The notes beneath the pieces were generated by a model. The model ran no database searches and was not told the origin of the DNA. It saw only the letters and a list, made by a program, of their open reading frames with translations. From the NCBI GenBank assembly GCA_002897115.2, contig BCIH01000008.1:83971-147970 (forward strand): DNA of 64,000 nt, in the 5' to 3' direction. Shown here one piece after another: positions 48,966 to 60,630 of this stretch. Source of the DNA: Prototheca cutis (lineage: Eukaryota; Chlorophyta; Trebouxiophyceae; Chlorellales; Chlorellaceae). Position 1 is the stretch's first letter; the number at the start of each line of letters is the position of its first letter. The position numbers and the translations under genes were made by a program.

Positions 48966-50774
48966 TCAGTCGGCGATGGCATGGAGGGGCAGGCGGTCTG
49001 CGGCTTCCTCCCGTGCCTGTCGGACTTGGACGGCGTACACGGCGATGCTGGCGAGTGCAGATCCTAGGAACAGACGGTCAAACCAAGACTGGAGCAGGGC
49101 CTGGGGTAGCTCCCCGCCCCCGCCCAGCGCATCGTCCACCGCGGCCCGAGCGCTTGGCGCCAGCTGGCGCCGCAGGAGCAGCAGCACCGAAACCGTATAA
49201 AAGCCCAGCAGCTCTGTCAGCACGGGCACGGGCGGCACGGAGAGAGGCGCTGCCTGGTGTGAAGGGTGGGAAGTTGAAGTGCTAGCACCGGTACCACCGC
49301 TACCATTACCACTCCGTCGCCGGCCTCCTGCCCGGCGACCAAACCGACCCAGCAGTCGCCTTGCCTGGCCTAAAAACCCTCGGAGTGACGTGACGGAGAT
49401 GACGCCAACAAAGACGAGCGTGATGTACTGACTGAGCTGGCGTGCGTCAAGCCTCACCGCCCCGCGCGAGGCAAAGGCCAGGACCAGTCCTGCGGCCCGG
49501 CCCGCAGGGTCGGTGACCGCCGCAGCCCCAAACACTAAGGATCGTGCCGCAGCCAGCATGCGGTAGACGCAGTACGCCGAGAGGAGGTAGCCGAGCACGT
49601 TGCGCGCGTGGCCCGCGGGCGTGCGCGCCGCGAGGGCCCGAGCGCGCTCGCGCCGCAGCTCTGCCGCCTCGGCCCGCAGCGCCTCGGCCAGACCCACCAG
49701 CGCGCCGACTTCACCGCGCAGCGTGCTCAGCGTGCGCGTCGTCTTGGAGCCACCGAATGCGGTGCCGCGCAACCACCGCAGCAGGCCACCGGCGGCGTTT
49801 TGCGTCGAGCCACCGCTGCCCTCCAGCAGCCCGGGCCCCGGAGTTCCTAAGTCACTTCCGCCACCATGGCCATGGCCACCCCTGCCCCGGAGCTCTTCCT
49901 CCAGCTCGACGATGCGGGCGCGCTTGTGCTCGACGGCCCGCACCGCAGCAGCGGCTCGCTCCTCCGCGGCGGTCACCTCGCCGCGGCGGACGGGAGTGAT
50001 GAAGAGCGAGACGTAGGAAAAGGGCAAGCTGACCGAACCGTAGCCCGACAGCACTGCCACCAGGACGATGCCCACCGCGCCCACGCGGGTGACCACGGGC
50101 AGCAGCACGCGGGCGCGGGCGCTCGACCCCGGCACGGACGCTGCCGCCACAGCGGCACCGCCGCCGGGCAGCGCCCCGGCTACACGCCAAAAGGCAAACA
50201 GCCACGCGCCCAGCACCACCGCTGCGAGGGCAGGGGCCAGCGCACCGGGCACACGGCGTCGGGCGAATCCCAGCGCCGAGAAGAAGGGCAGCGCAAGCAG
50301 CAATGCTACCAGCAGCACTGCCAGGTCAGCACGCCACATGCGTGCCCGTACCCTGCATTGTGAGCAGGATTATTTGACAGGCACCGGTCTTCGTGTGTGT
50401 GAGCAGGGCACGTGGTCTGCTGTCGGGGAAGGCAGCATGGAAGCAGAGCGGATGGCAGGGCCTGGATTCAAGGTGCCACCACTCTTCTGCTTGCTTTCCC
50501 GGACCCACTCTGTTACAACGGCAATGACGACGGCTTCGCCAAAGCACAACGAGCCCCTCCCGCAGATGGCGTACCCGGGGTCCAGGATGTCCAGGACTTG
50601 GCAGAGGAGGAGGAAAAACTGGTGGGAGCAGAGGGCAAACACGGAGGCAAAGCCCAACTGCTGGCTCCGGTCCAGCCTCACCGACTGGCCCCAGTCGCTG
50701 CGGCGCAGGAACGTCCAGCCCCCCCAGTACAGGGCCCACCAGATGGCAAGGCATGCTACAAGGTCCAGCCACAT
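48966..50774 (-). CDS. GTG1: Golgi pH regulator / GPCR-type G protein (GPHR/GTG/COLD1 family)
   Basis: Two minus-strand exons, 50575-50774 and 48966-50352 (phase 2), 528 aa. The family forms multi-pass anion channels of Golgi/ER membranes, and plant members are implicated in ABA and cold signalling. Membrane segments are visible at LDLVACLAIWWALYWGGW, QLGFASVFALCSHQFFLLLC, LAVLLVALLLALPFFSALGF, AVVLGAWLFAFWRVAGAL and VGAVGIVLVAVLSGYGSVSL. The last leads into the family signature SGYGSVSLPFSYVSLFITPV. A long coiled cytoplasmic loop follows, then LGYLLSAYCVYRMLAAARSL, YITLVFVGVISVTSLRGFLG and VLTELLGFYTVSVLLLLRRQ. A Gly/Ser-rich insert in the loop makes it longer than the usual about 460 aa. 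Confidence 0.88.
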
Positions 50775-51367
50775 GCCGGGCTCGCCCAGCTGCGTGCACC
50801 CAAGGCCCGGACTGGGGGTGAGAGCGCCGGTGCGGTCATCGGGCGCCTTCCGAGCGCCCCAGATCCCTGTCAGCCAGCGCGATGAGCTGATCTAAACTGC
50901 AGAAAAATGTTTCCACGCACCACATTGTGTGGGGGGAGGTGGTTCCGGCACAAGCCTTGTCTGGATCGCTTTGTCCGGAATGGAACGGAGGCCCGCAATC
51001 TCTGATCTCAAAAATTTTCCAGACCCCATTTCCCCTCCCCAAGGGAAAATACCAGTGAATGCTCAGCGCTAAAATCCTCCTACCCTGTGTGCGTTGGTCA
51101 CAGGCTTGTCACTGCCTTTGGGGGTGCCTCACCCGTATTCTACCATTACAGCTGCAATTGCAGCGAACGATGCATTTGTGGCAAGGAGATGAGGACGCGC
51201 AAGCTGCGTCAAGTCTGGATCCTGGTGGGTGAGCCGACCAGGCAGAGGCGTCATGCACTGGCGCTCGCCAGGACGAAATGGTAGCTCATCATGCGCTTGA
51301 AATTCAGGCGCACTGCATGGCGCTGTGGATACGCACTGACCACATTGCCCCCTCCTTCCCTGCAGCC
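50775..51367. other. Intergenic stretch (tandem minus-strand genes)
   Basis: Lies between the GPHR start codon and the stop of the DUF155 gene. It holds the promoter of the former and the 3' untranslated region of the latter. No gene is seen. Confidence 0.5.
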
Positions 51368-53448
51368 TCAGATTTGACCCCGGTGATAGAAATCCAGCAA
51401 TGTCAGCATGATCTCGACGGCGATGAGCACGATGATGATCCACTCCAGGGAGTCCGACTGCAAGGGGGAAGGTTTCGAGTTTGAGTTTGGGTTGTGTATT
51501 TGCAGTGGCATGACGAGCCGTGGCAGGAGCAGGGAACTGTCCTGGCATGCATAGGTAGGCTTTTCCCGCCGTCGATATGATGCCATGCCAGTGGAATGCC
51601 ATGGCTGCAATGCCCAGTTTGCAAGGCAGTTGTGAAAATTGAAATAGTCACACCATTAAAGACAGCCCCTTCCCCCCCCAAAAAAAAACAAAAACAAAAA
51701 AAACAAACTTTGCGGTTCTGGAAAATTTCCAGAAAATATTTGAGGCCGTCCTGGACCAGGTCCAGCTTGAGCTCCAGCAGGCGGAAGCGGGCGTCCATTT
51801 CTAGCTCGGAGCGGAGGTAGTCCCAGATGCGGCCGTACTGCCCGTACTTCCAGGCCACGTCAAAGCGCTCGTTCACGCCCAGCTTGTTGATGATGTCGGT
51901 CAGGGTGATGTTGTTCTCGGCCACCAGGCGCAGCAGCTCGCCGCGGTTGATACGCCGGATGTCCAGCGTCTCAACCATCTCCCGATTGACCTGCGTAAAC
52001 TGGCTCAGCATCTGCTCCACACGACTGTTTGGTGTTGATCCGGGGGGAGGAGAGGCAGATGGAGAATGGATCGAGGAGAATGGGAGCTAAGGAAGCGGCA
52101 GGAGAGGCATGGCAAACCCTCCTCCCCTCCTCCAACAACAAGAACCGGATCCTCACGATCACTCCCTCGTCATCCCCAGACACCCACCCACGTCTCTACG
52201 CAAATCCTACAAACCTGCTGTAATAATCGAGCGCCACGGATTGCCCCATGACCTGAGAGATGACCTGCAATTGGAAGCAATGGACATCGGTGGAGAACGC
52301 TGGCTCAGCGGCATGTATCGCTCCGCCCGGGATGGCAGCAGCAAGAAGACATGTTCCACCCGTCAGATCCATTGCCCTCGCTCATTCCCCCAAACACCAC
52401 ATACCTGGATGTTTTTCAAATCCAGTTGTTGCAGGAGGATGTTGTCGGGTGTGAGCTGGCTCCACACAGGCAGATCCGATCGGACCGACAGCATGTACTC
52501 TGTCCAGCAGGGGTGGCATGCCAAGGAGGATGACGAAGGAGGTAGTAGGATCTGTACCACTTTTCTTGAGGCACACAACCCACTGCGGTCCAAATCAAAA
52601 CACCTTCTGCGCTCGCTTCACAGCGCCCTCTACACAGGCCTCACAATAAATACTCCCCAGCACATTCACACCTTCTGTGAATGGTCTGTCGGAGGGTGGG
52701 AGGGGGTTTGAGGCGGCTTCCCGGCACGCTTCCAACCAGTGCTCCCTCTCCGGCAACTTTGCCTTGCCGATCATCACCACAGAGCCGTAGGGGAAGGCCA
52801 CCAGGTAGGGCCCGTGCGACTTGCCCTGCATGCACGACACATGCTTTGTGTTTTACGAACCCAGAGCAATCCTAGCGCACGAGCTGTGCGGTTGGAGAAA
52901 GGGCGCCGAGCTCTTTTCTTCGCCCTCTCCCCCCCCCAAAAATGCATCTCATCCTCCCCTCAGCAAGCCCACATCCACGGAGACGAACAAACTCATCGTC
53001 CACAAAGCCAGCTCGCCTCCTCCTCGGCGGTGTCTGGGTCCATGCTCTGGTGCGGGCCGAGCAACAGCGCGCCCCGGTGCTTGGCTGAGAAGCAGCCCTG
53101 GAATTCCGGGCGGGCATGCAGATCGTTGACGTTGATGAATGATCCAATGTAGTTGGCCTCCACCTTGTAGTGCTGACTGGTGGGGGGGGCGTCCGGGCGC
53201 CGCACCACCAGCGCCCGGTTGTGCTCCGCCAGGCCATCACTGGCGCCGGCGTCTGGCGTCGCCGGGTGGGTCTCCCAACCCGGTGGGATGATGGTCAGGG
53301 TGCTCTGACACCTCGGCCATCGAATGTCCAACAGCGCCTTATTGCATGCTGATGTGGAAGGAGCTGCCAGGCCCGTCCTCACCGCAGGCGCCACAGCGCA
53401 CAGGAGCCGGGCAGCCCGCAACATGGGCGGTGCGGTCAGCCCCACCAC
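51368..53448 (-). CDS. DUF155 protein, RRG / RMND1 (Rmd1) family, probably mitochondrial
   Basis: Six minus-strand exons: 53017-53448, 52672-52825, 52405-52499, 52215-52252 (38 nt), 51709-52024 and 51368-51457, giving 374 aa with consistent phases. It resembles Arabidopsis RETARDED ROOT GROWTH proteins and human RMND1, mitochondrial inner-membrane factors needed for organelle translation. Visible features: Arg/Ala-rich leader MLRAARLLCAVAPAVRTGLA; YLVAFPYGSVVMIGKAKLPE; EYMLSVRSDLPVWSQLTPDN with ILLQQLDLKNIQVMGQSVAL; RINRGELLRLVAENNITLTD; RFDVAWKYGQYGRIWDYLRS; and a C-terminal membrane anchor DSLEWIIIVLIAVEIMLTLL. The first junction is best explained by a GC donor after GAG at 53017; a GT there would break the frame. 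Confidence 0.85.
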
Positions 53449-53732
53449 CCAGACGTTGGATCCTGCCCTTGAAAATTTTCTTCACTGCATGTAATTTTCG
53501 TAAAATATATGCAAAGTAATGCTACTACATTTGTGTCGCTCGTTGGAAGGGAAGACAGGTCGAACAACAGGATGAAACGTCATCGGCTCGGTGAACAAGA
53601 TTCATGTCCTCTGGACCACCAGGCATGATCCCCAGGGGCCCAAGCTACGAGGTGAATCTCAAGCCAACAGCACCGCGAAACAATGATTTAAGAGACAATG
53701 CATACATGATGGAGTAGGGCGTTTTGGAGGAC
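53449..53732. promoter_or_regulatory. Divergent promoter region, DUF155 gene / P-Q-M-rich protein gene
   Basis: These 284 bp lie between start codons on opposite strands, with an AT-rich core near 53468-53530. Confidence 0.45.
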
Positions 53733-56097
53733 ATGGCGGACGACCTGGAGTTGGAGATCGACTTTGGGGAGGACGGTGTCGAAGGTATGGTTAGGCCGGC
53801 TGGTGCACTCCCACGCCACCCCACTGGACGATTGGTGGCACGATGAGCACAATGCACCGACTATTACTCCATGACAGATGAAGTTGACTACGAGGAGAGC
53901 TCAGATGTCTCGGCTCGCCAGGCGAAGGAGCCCGGCGTGGGAGTGAGCTCCGCACAGGTAGGGCCCAGAGGGCCCTGGCACCCTGTTGTGATTGGCGTCT
54001 TGCGCGCCAGCACGTGCCGGCAACCGATGCCTGGGTCCGTGTGCAAACCATTCCTTCTCATGTGCAGGCCTATGGCGACTTGGACGGTGCTGAAAGCAGT
54101 CAGCGGACCGAGCAGGGAAAGGGCCGGCTGCCGGCCGAGCAACGAGCGGAGCCCCCCAAGCGAGACTCCCGCTCTCGGCAGGATACTTCTCGTACCTCTG
54201 GTGAGTGGATCGTATAGATATGCTGGATGTGTTTGCGACACACCTGGACACAGCAGGGAGATCTTGTTTGGCAAAGGACACCGTCTCATTCCAACGTACT
54301 TGCTGCTTTGCAGGAGGTAAGCGACTGAGGGCAGGGTCAGCACAGCATCATCGATCCAGTCGCGCTCCGCATGGACCGCCCAGCATGCCTGGCGGCATGC
54401 CACAAGGCTTGCCAGGCATGCCGGGACCAATGCCGGGGCAGGCGCCGGGTCCCCCTGGGTTGCCTGCAGCCATGGTGGTACGCGTTCCTTTGTCTGAGTT
54501 GCGGCAACGAGTTGCAGGGCGGATGGAGCCCTGCCGCAAAGATGTGTCTGTGATTGGACAACCCGCAGTCTCTGCATTAGCGTGCTCTGGGGAATTGACC
54601 GGAGGGGGGCCTTGTTTGGGGGAGGCAACAGCAACAGCGCCTTGAGCCTAAGATCAGCTGTGCTTGCAAGACCCTCAGCAGCAGCAAGATTTCGACGGCT
54701 TGACACCCGACCCATCCCCTCCATTCCACACGATGCAGGGCGGCCAAGCCCCTAACCCGGAGCTCCTAAAGTACATGCTCATGCAGCAGCACCAGCACCA
54801 GCTGCTGGCCTACCAACAGGCCATTGGAATGCAAGTGGCTGCCGCTGGAGGCGGTGCCATGTTCCCCGGCGCCCTGTTCCCGGGTGCCATGATGAACCCG
54901 ATGCTGGGCATGCCCCAGCAACAGCAGCAGCAGCAGGTGTCTGGGTTTCAGATGTCCATGCCCGGAGGGCTTCCTGTGCCTGGAGCCCTGCCATACCAGC
55001 CCTCCAGACCCCCTGCTGGGCATCCTCCTCCGCCGCCAGACGGGTCGAGCAGGCTGCCCCCACCCAGCCAGGGCCGGCGTGGACCGGGCCCCCATACACG
55101 TCCACGGCCCCAGGGTCAAATGCCAAGACCCGGCAGTCAGCAGGGCGTTCCGGCCCAGCAGCATCCGCGGCCAGGGTCTGTTGGTGAGGACCGGACGGCA
55201 GCGGGGCACCAGCCCGGCGGCCCGCAGGGTGCTTTGCCGGGCGGTCCCGCCGGCCCAGCACCCGCTCAGGGTGACTCGGCAGAACGCGATGCAGCGTCAG
55301 AGGCGGCGCCGCCGCTGACTGAAGAAGAGCAGGAAGAGCGCAAGCGCCGGCGTCTGGAAGAAATCGCAGAAGAGCGGGCAAAACAGCAGGCCGAGAACCG
55401 CCGACTGGCTGAGGAGCGGCGGCGGATCCTGCAGGAGAAGGCCGCCAGCAAGGCGGCTGCCCTCTCGGTACGCTCGTTCTTTGTATCGGGTGACTGGGTG
55501 GTTGTTGACATGCAGGGCTGTAGCAGGCAGGAGAGAATCTCATTCTCAAGCCACCCCCCTGGCATGGAGGCGCTTGGGTTGGTCACAAGGTGAGACCAAA
55601 GGGATCAACCCCACCAACACGCTCCCCCTTTCTTCCAACAGAAGCGGGACATCAGCGCGCAAATGGAGCGGCTCAAGCGCCAGATCCAAGAGGAAGAAGC
55701 CCGGCTCAAGCGTGTGATGGCGGATGCCAGCACAAGCGGCCAGGCTGCCGAGGAACCCCGGCCCGGTTCAGCAACGGGTGAAGCCTCAGTCTCAGCTACG
55801 AATCAGGCGTCATCCGCACCGGTACCGCAGTTGAGCGACGGTGGCGATGCAGCAGCAGCGCCGCCGGGGCCAGCCTCCTCTGATGCGCCCATCCTCCCCT
55901 GGCAGCCGACACTGCAAGCCCCGACGCCCACCTTACCGGAGGTGGTGCAGCTGGGGGAGGAAGAGCAAGGAAGCTCAAAGGATAAGCAGTGCTCGAGCCC
56001 AGTGGCCGTTGAAGGATGTAAGCCCATGGGCGAGGAGGAGAATGCCCCAACATTGCAAGCTGGGATTGAAGCAGGAGATCAGACCGAGGCGTCATGA
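53733..56097 (+). CDS. Low-complexity protein rich in Pro, Gln, Met and Gly with a C-terminal charged helix (563 aa)
   Basis: Six exons: 53733-53784, 53878-53957, 54068-54200, 54314-54474, 54658-55467 and 55642-56097, with phases 1, 0, 1, 0, 0. The N-terminus is strongly acidic (MADDLELEIDFGEDGVEGDE, then VDYEESSDV). A basic Ser/Arg patch follows, then Met/Pro/Gly repeats (PSMPGGMPQGLPGMPGPMPG), a Gln/Met region, a long Pro/Gly region, and a helix of Glu/Arg/Lys (EEEQEERKRRRLEEIAEERA, then MERLKRQIQEEEARLKRVMA). The tail is acidic and Ala/Pro-rich. No globular domain was found. The layout resembles nuclear RNA-processing or transcription-condensate proteins, but the family is not recognised. 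Splice phases and the strong composition signal make a real gene likely. Confidence 0.75.
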
Positions 56098-56821
56098 CTG
56101 GCAGGCTTGATCGCTGCATTGGCCCACGTGTCTTCCAACAGGTATCATTCTTTACTGACAGTTTGTATGAATGGTGCTTGTACGTGCAAGGAGCTTTCAG
56201 CATCGTGTGTGATTGTGTTTTGGGGAGGGGGACTTTCCCAGCGCATGGCTGGGGCTTTTCGGCGGCACACCTGTGTGTCGTGCGACGAAGCATGTGCTGC
56301 TGTTGCCGTGCGGAACCCCCGTTTGAATGAATGCGCATGTTTCCAGCGTTGCATTGCACTGCACCGAGGGATCTGTTTCTGCTTGCATCTTCAGTCCTTC
56401 CCCCCATTTGCATGCTTGATGGGAAGGCTGTCTCGGAGAAGGAACTGCTATTTGTTTGCATGGCAATGCCACTTTACCTCACGCCACATTCGTTTCCCGC
56501 ATCATTTCATCCGCCCCACTTGCCCAGAGAGACCACGAGAGCACCGTTCCCAACAACCGAGGCGAGCCGCAGACATGCCCGTTGTAACTCCAACGGCACA
56601 ATTCCCTGCCTCGTTATCGTTTGCAGTGATAGTTGGTATCGCAGCGACAGTTGCTAGCATGAAAATGGCTAGAGGAAAGCGAGATCGCTCTCTCTGTAGG
56701 GCGTTGTCAGTGACAGATCATGTGTGGCCCCCTGGCTGGCAAGGGAAACCACGCCATCCATGACGCCATGCCATAACCCAGCGCTGCCTTCAGGGGGTTG
56801 CCATTACTACTCCCCCCCCTG
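56098..56821. other. Intergenic stretch between convergent genes
   Basis: About 720 bp separate the P/Q/M-rich protein stop and the COG3 stop. The open frames (for example plus 56107-56763) look non-coding. Confidence 0.5.
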
Positions 56822-59800
56822 CTAGGCCTCCAGGGGGGCCAGTGCAGCATCCAGCTCGGCCTTGTCGATGGCCACACCCGGCGCCAGGGCTCCCGCTGGG
56901 TACTCCTTGTCCAGCAACGAGTTGAGTTGGTCGATCGCCTCGCGCACATTGGCGGCGATGGGCCCCGTCAGCGCCCGCCGCGCATCGGCGTGCGGCAGGG
57001 CGGCCACCAGCGCGGCGGCTGCGCCGGGGACAGCCCCATGCAGCCCCGCCCGCAGGCGTGCTGTCAGCTCCGCGACACGCTCCGGGGAAGCAAAGGCCTG
57101 CATTCATTGGTTGCTTGCTTGTTATTTAGAAGCGCACCTTGCATAATCGATGGAGGGCCGCCCGTTGAGGTCGCCAATGGGCGGTGGGCACTACACAAAG
57201 TTTGCCCCACCACCTGGCACGCAACCATCCCCATTGAGGCAGCTGGTCAAAACGGAACTAAAGATAACAAGTGCACGAAATAGAACAATACAAAAAACAC
57301 ACCAGTTCGAAGAGGGGTTTGGGAGTCGGCGGGGCCTGGTCGGCCTGACCCTTCCCGCCTCCAGCAACCCCCAGCGGGCGGCTGGATGCTGCGGATGCTT
57401 TGCTGAGGAAGGACAGCGCCGGGTCGACGACGGTCTTGGTGATGCCCATGATAAGGCTCTCGCAACCGGCCTTCAGCTCGCGGTCCAGCTCGCGCTTGGC
57501 ATCTGAGGTGCTTTCGGCCAGCCGGGGGGCGCCCCGGGACAGGAGCTGCACCACCACGCTCGACGGCGCGAGCGTGAACAACGGCAGCTGACCGGCAGCT
57601 GCCCGGCGCAGCGTCTCGCGCGTATGACTGAAATCCAGATCCCGCTCGACGACCGAGAACGCGCCGCGGTGCGCCGCCGCGCCGCCGCGCAGTGCCAGCA
57701 GCTGCGATACCACGAAGAGCTGCGCCTGCAACGACGGCGGCAGCGGTTGCTGGAGGGTGGTGCTGGTGGTGGTTGGCGCTGCGGCCGGCACTGATCGTTG
57801 TTGCCCGGGGCCGACTGCCACCGCAACCCCACCCGAAACCCGGGTCAGGGCCCGGCCGGCCGAGAGCACCGACAGCGTCGCGGCGGCCAGCGCTTCGTGT
57901 GCCACACCGGCAAACGTCTGTGCCTCCAGCCGCGGCGCTAGCAGGTTCAGCAAGTAGAGTGTCGCCGCGACGGGCGGGTACGCATCGTTGCTGTTCATTG
58001 TAGCGGTTTCTTCTCCAGCAGTTGCAGCAGCAGCGGCGCCCTCACCACCGGTCCCATGACCACCACCGCTCCCGCTCCACCCGCGGGGCAGCTCGCGGTA
58101 ACCAGATACGCGTTCGCGGAGAAAGGCCTGCGCGCGGAAGATGAGCCGTTCGCGGAGATCACCCAGCAGGCGCCGAAGCATGGGCGCCAGCAGCTCCCTC
58201 GCCGCCTCGTCGTCCACTGGAGGTGGTGGGGCCACGGGCCCACTCCCATTCCCGTCGCTCCGCCGGCTGTTGTGAGTCATCACGGCGGCTTCAGCAGCGT
58301 CGACAGCCGCGGCCAGAGCGGTCACAGAACGTGAGGCGACGACACGTGGACGAAGGCCGTCGTAGGCGTGCTGCGTCAGCGGGTCGGCCAGGCCCGTCAG
58401 CGCCCGGCGCGCGGGCGAGCGCGGGAAGAAGGCGGAGAACAGCGATGCCTCTTCGCGCATGAGACGCCGCAGGTACCGCGCCGATCCCCGCACCGCTGCC
58501 GCCAGTGCCTGGTCGGCGGTAGCAATACTGTGGTCCAGGTTTATGCTCGCGGTGGTGGCAGGAATGCTGCTGCCGTTGAGCATGGCCCCGCCACCTCGCC
58601 CACCGCCGCTGCTGCTGTCCTCCCTCGCCCCGCCGCCAACCCCCTCCGTAGCGACGCGGCGGATGACGTCCGGCGCCAACAAAGACACGCGCGTGGCGCA
58701 GTAGGCGGCCTGGCAATCAGCGAGAAGCCGTGCGTAGTCGGCGCGCTCGCCGGCCCGGGCCTCGATGCCTGCCAGCAGCGGACCCAGTGCGGGCTCGGCC
58801 GCCGCACGGAAGCGCACCGCTAAGAGCGCACCCTCCGACGCAGAACTATCCGTCGCTGCCGTCGTTGCTGCTGCGCTAGGCATCGTTGCTGGGGGCCCGG
58901 CAGATGCTGGCACCTGATCCCCGTTACTAATGCCCTTGCCGGCCAGACGCGCCCGCTCCGCAACCACAGCAGCGGCAGCGGATCGGAGGACGGCCGCGAC
59001 GCGGGAGCGCAGCGTGCCCAGCGTGCGTGCTTGGAGCTGACGCAGGCTTGCCGAGGCCGCGGCCGCGCCCACCCAGTGCGGGTGTGCGGCCAGGAAATCC
59101 AGCGCCGCATCCAGGCGAGTGAGGAGAGCAACGGGGTCGGCCGCCGAGTTCCCGCCGCCGGCGGCAACTGCTTCACCAGCCAGTCGCTCCACCTCGTCAA
59201 AGCGGTCGAGCCGCGAACGCAGTGCAGCCGCCAAAGACTCGCGCGACGCCCGGGCTGCCTCCAGCGCTTCGCAAGGCGCCGACAGCGCCGACCCGGCGGC
59301 CGCCACGGCGCCGTGCTTGGAGGCGACGGCGTCCAGAGCGGCCAAAGCGCTGGACAGACGGCTCAGCACGGCCTCGGCGGAACCCACGTGTCCAGCCAGC
59401 TGGGCACGGTAGGCGCCAAACCGGGCCGTGGCCTCCTCGCCCCGCGCGCCTTCCAGCTCCGACAGCCATCGGTAGAAATCCGAGGAATGCTGCAGCACCG
59501 CGTCCTGAAACACCGTCGGCTGAGGGTGTGTGTTGCCACCGGCATTACAGGTGTGCCCGGCTTCGCCCGCGCCCGCGTGGGGCGACCCAGGCACGGTCGG
59601 CGAAGTCGGCGTGGGCGGGGGTTGCAACTCCGCCGCGGCCTGGGCTGCCGCTGCTTCGCGTGCCAACACCTGTGGGGTCGAGGTGATGAGGATGAGAGGG
59701 AGTTTTTCAAGCAGTAACCTTCTCAGAACCCCAGGATTCTAAGCAAGCGTGCAGACTGGGCGGGCTCGCAATAGATGGGAGTGATGCAGCTGTTGGCCCT

Positions 59801-60120
59801 GGACGTGCTCAACCCACCCCAGCATGGGGGACCATTCTCCCCAAACCGGCAACGAAGAACCGGCAGCTCAGGGCCCAGCCCAGCCCAGCCCCGCCCCGGC
59901 CACGCACCGCTACAGGCAAGGGCTGGTTGGCGCAGGCCTGGCCCAGCTCGCTGACGGCAACCTGCTGTTCCTCGGTCAGGGCAGCCAGGATCTCCCATTT
60001 GCTTCCCTGCGAGAGGTGTACGCGCACGCTTGGTTTGACATGGCGCGATCGGGGATGGCGTACGAGCCCCTTGGCAAGCGGAGGGGATCCCCCCGACACC
60101 GCGCCCTTCGCGCAGCACAT
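56822..60120 (-). CDS. COG3: Conserved oligomeric Golgi complex subunit 3
   Basis: Three minus-strand exons: 59908-60120, 57303-59669 and 56822-57097, all phase 0, 951 aa. COG3 is a lobe A subunit of the COG tether for retrograde vesicles in the Golgi. Visible features: LQHSSDFYRWLSELEGARGE near the start; SSALAALDAVASKHGAVAAA; SRLDRFDEVERLAGEAV; ALLTRLDAALDFLAAHPHWV with SASLRQLQARTLGTLRSRVA; RFRAAAEPALGPLLAGIEAR; and RDLDFSHTRETLRRAAAGQL. The C-terminus reads RELDRELKAGCESLIMGITK and then VREAIDQLNSLLDKEYPAGA. The central exon is 2.4 kb, unusually long here, with Gly/Ala-rich inserts that raise the size above the human 828 aa. The start at 60120 is simply the first in-frame Met, and an upstream exon is possible. 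Confidence 0.88.
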
Positions 60121-60630
60121 GCCATCGTACCAGGCTGCTGTGGCCCTGAGATAGGTGCTGCTTCACGCCGCCGGGCTGTGCTGTGGCAGCCATGGAGCTG
60201 GCGGGGATGCGGGCCACCTAACCACAAGGCCGCTGTCGAGCGATCGGCCCCTTTACTGATCCATCCTCTCGGCCTCTACTGATCGCCTTTCATCACATTC
60301 TACCCATTCCCTACGAGGAAAAAAGACGGGAGTATCTGATCACCTGTGCCCTCGATGGGCAGGTGAGCGGGCAGGCAGCTCCTCATCGACTGGCGGATGC
60401 CGTTCTGCAGGGGTTGCATCCGGAAGGGGAGGCTCCTGGTCTCGTCCTGCACCAGTTTCCGAGCTCCGTTCCACACCTCCACGTTTGGAAGGCCATTTGC
60501 ACCCATCCATCAAACTTTTCGGTGCATTGCCAGCAATTTAATGATCTAGGCATGGACAGACAGCCACCTTGCTGATTGCCATGACCTGCGGCCGCGCTTG
60601 TTTCTGCCAGCAGCAACGAAATAGCACTGC
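60121..60630. other. Intergenic stretch with one unexplained coding-like segment
   Basis: On the minus strand, 60352-60506 reads GLPNVEVWNGARKLVQDETR and LPFRMQPLQNGIRQSMRSCL, then a GT at ACAG|GTGATC. It looks exonic, but its phase does not fit COG3 exon 1 and no partner was found. Confidence 0.3.

Noticed and set aside
49544..50363. Several long plus-strand frames opposite GPHR
   Set aside because: They are shadows of the GC-rich minus-strand gene, whose protein shows clear membrane segments and family signatures.
56107..56763. 218-codon plus-strand frame after the P/Q/M-rich gene
   Set aside because: Rich in Cys/His/Arg without pattern. It sits in the expected 3' untranslated and convergent region.
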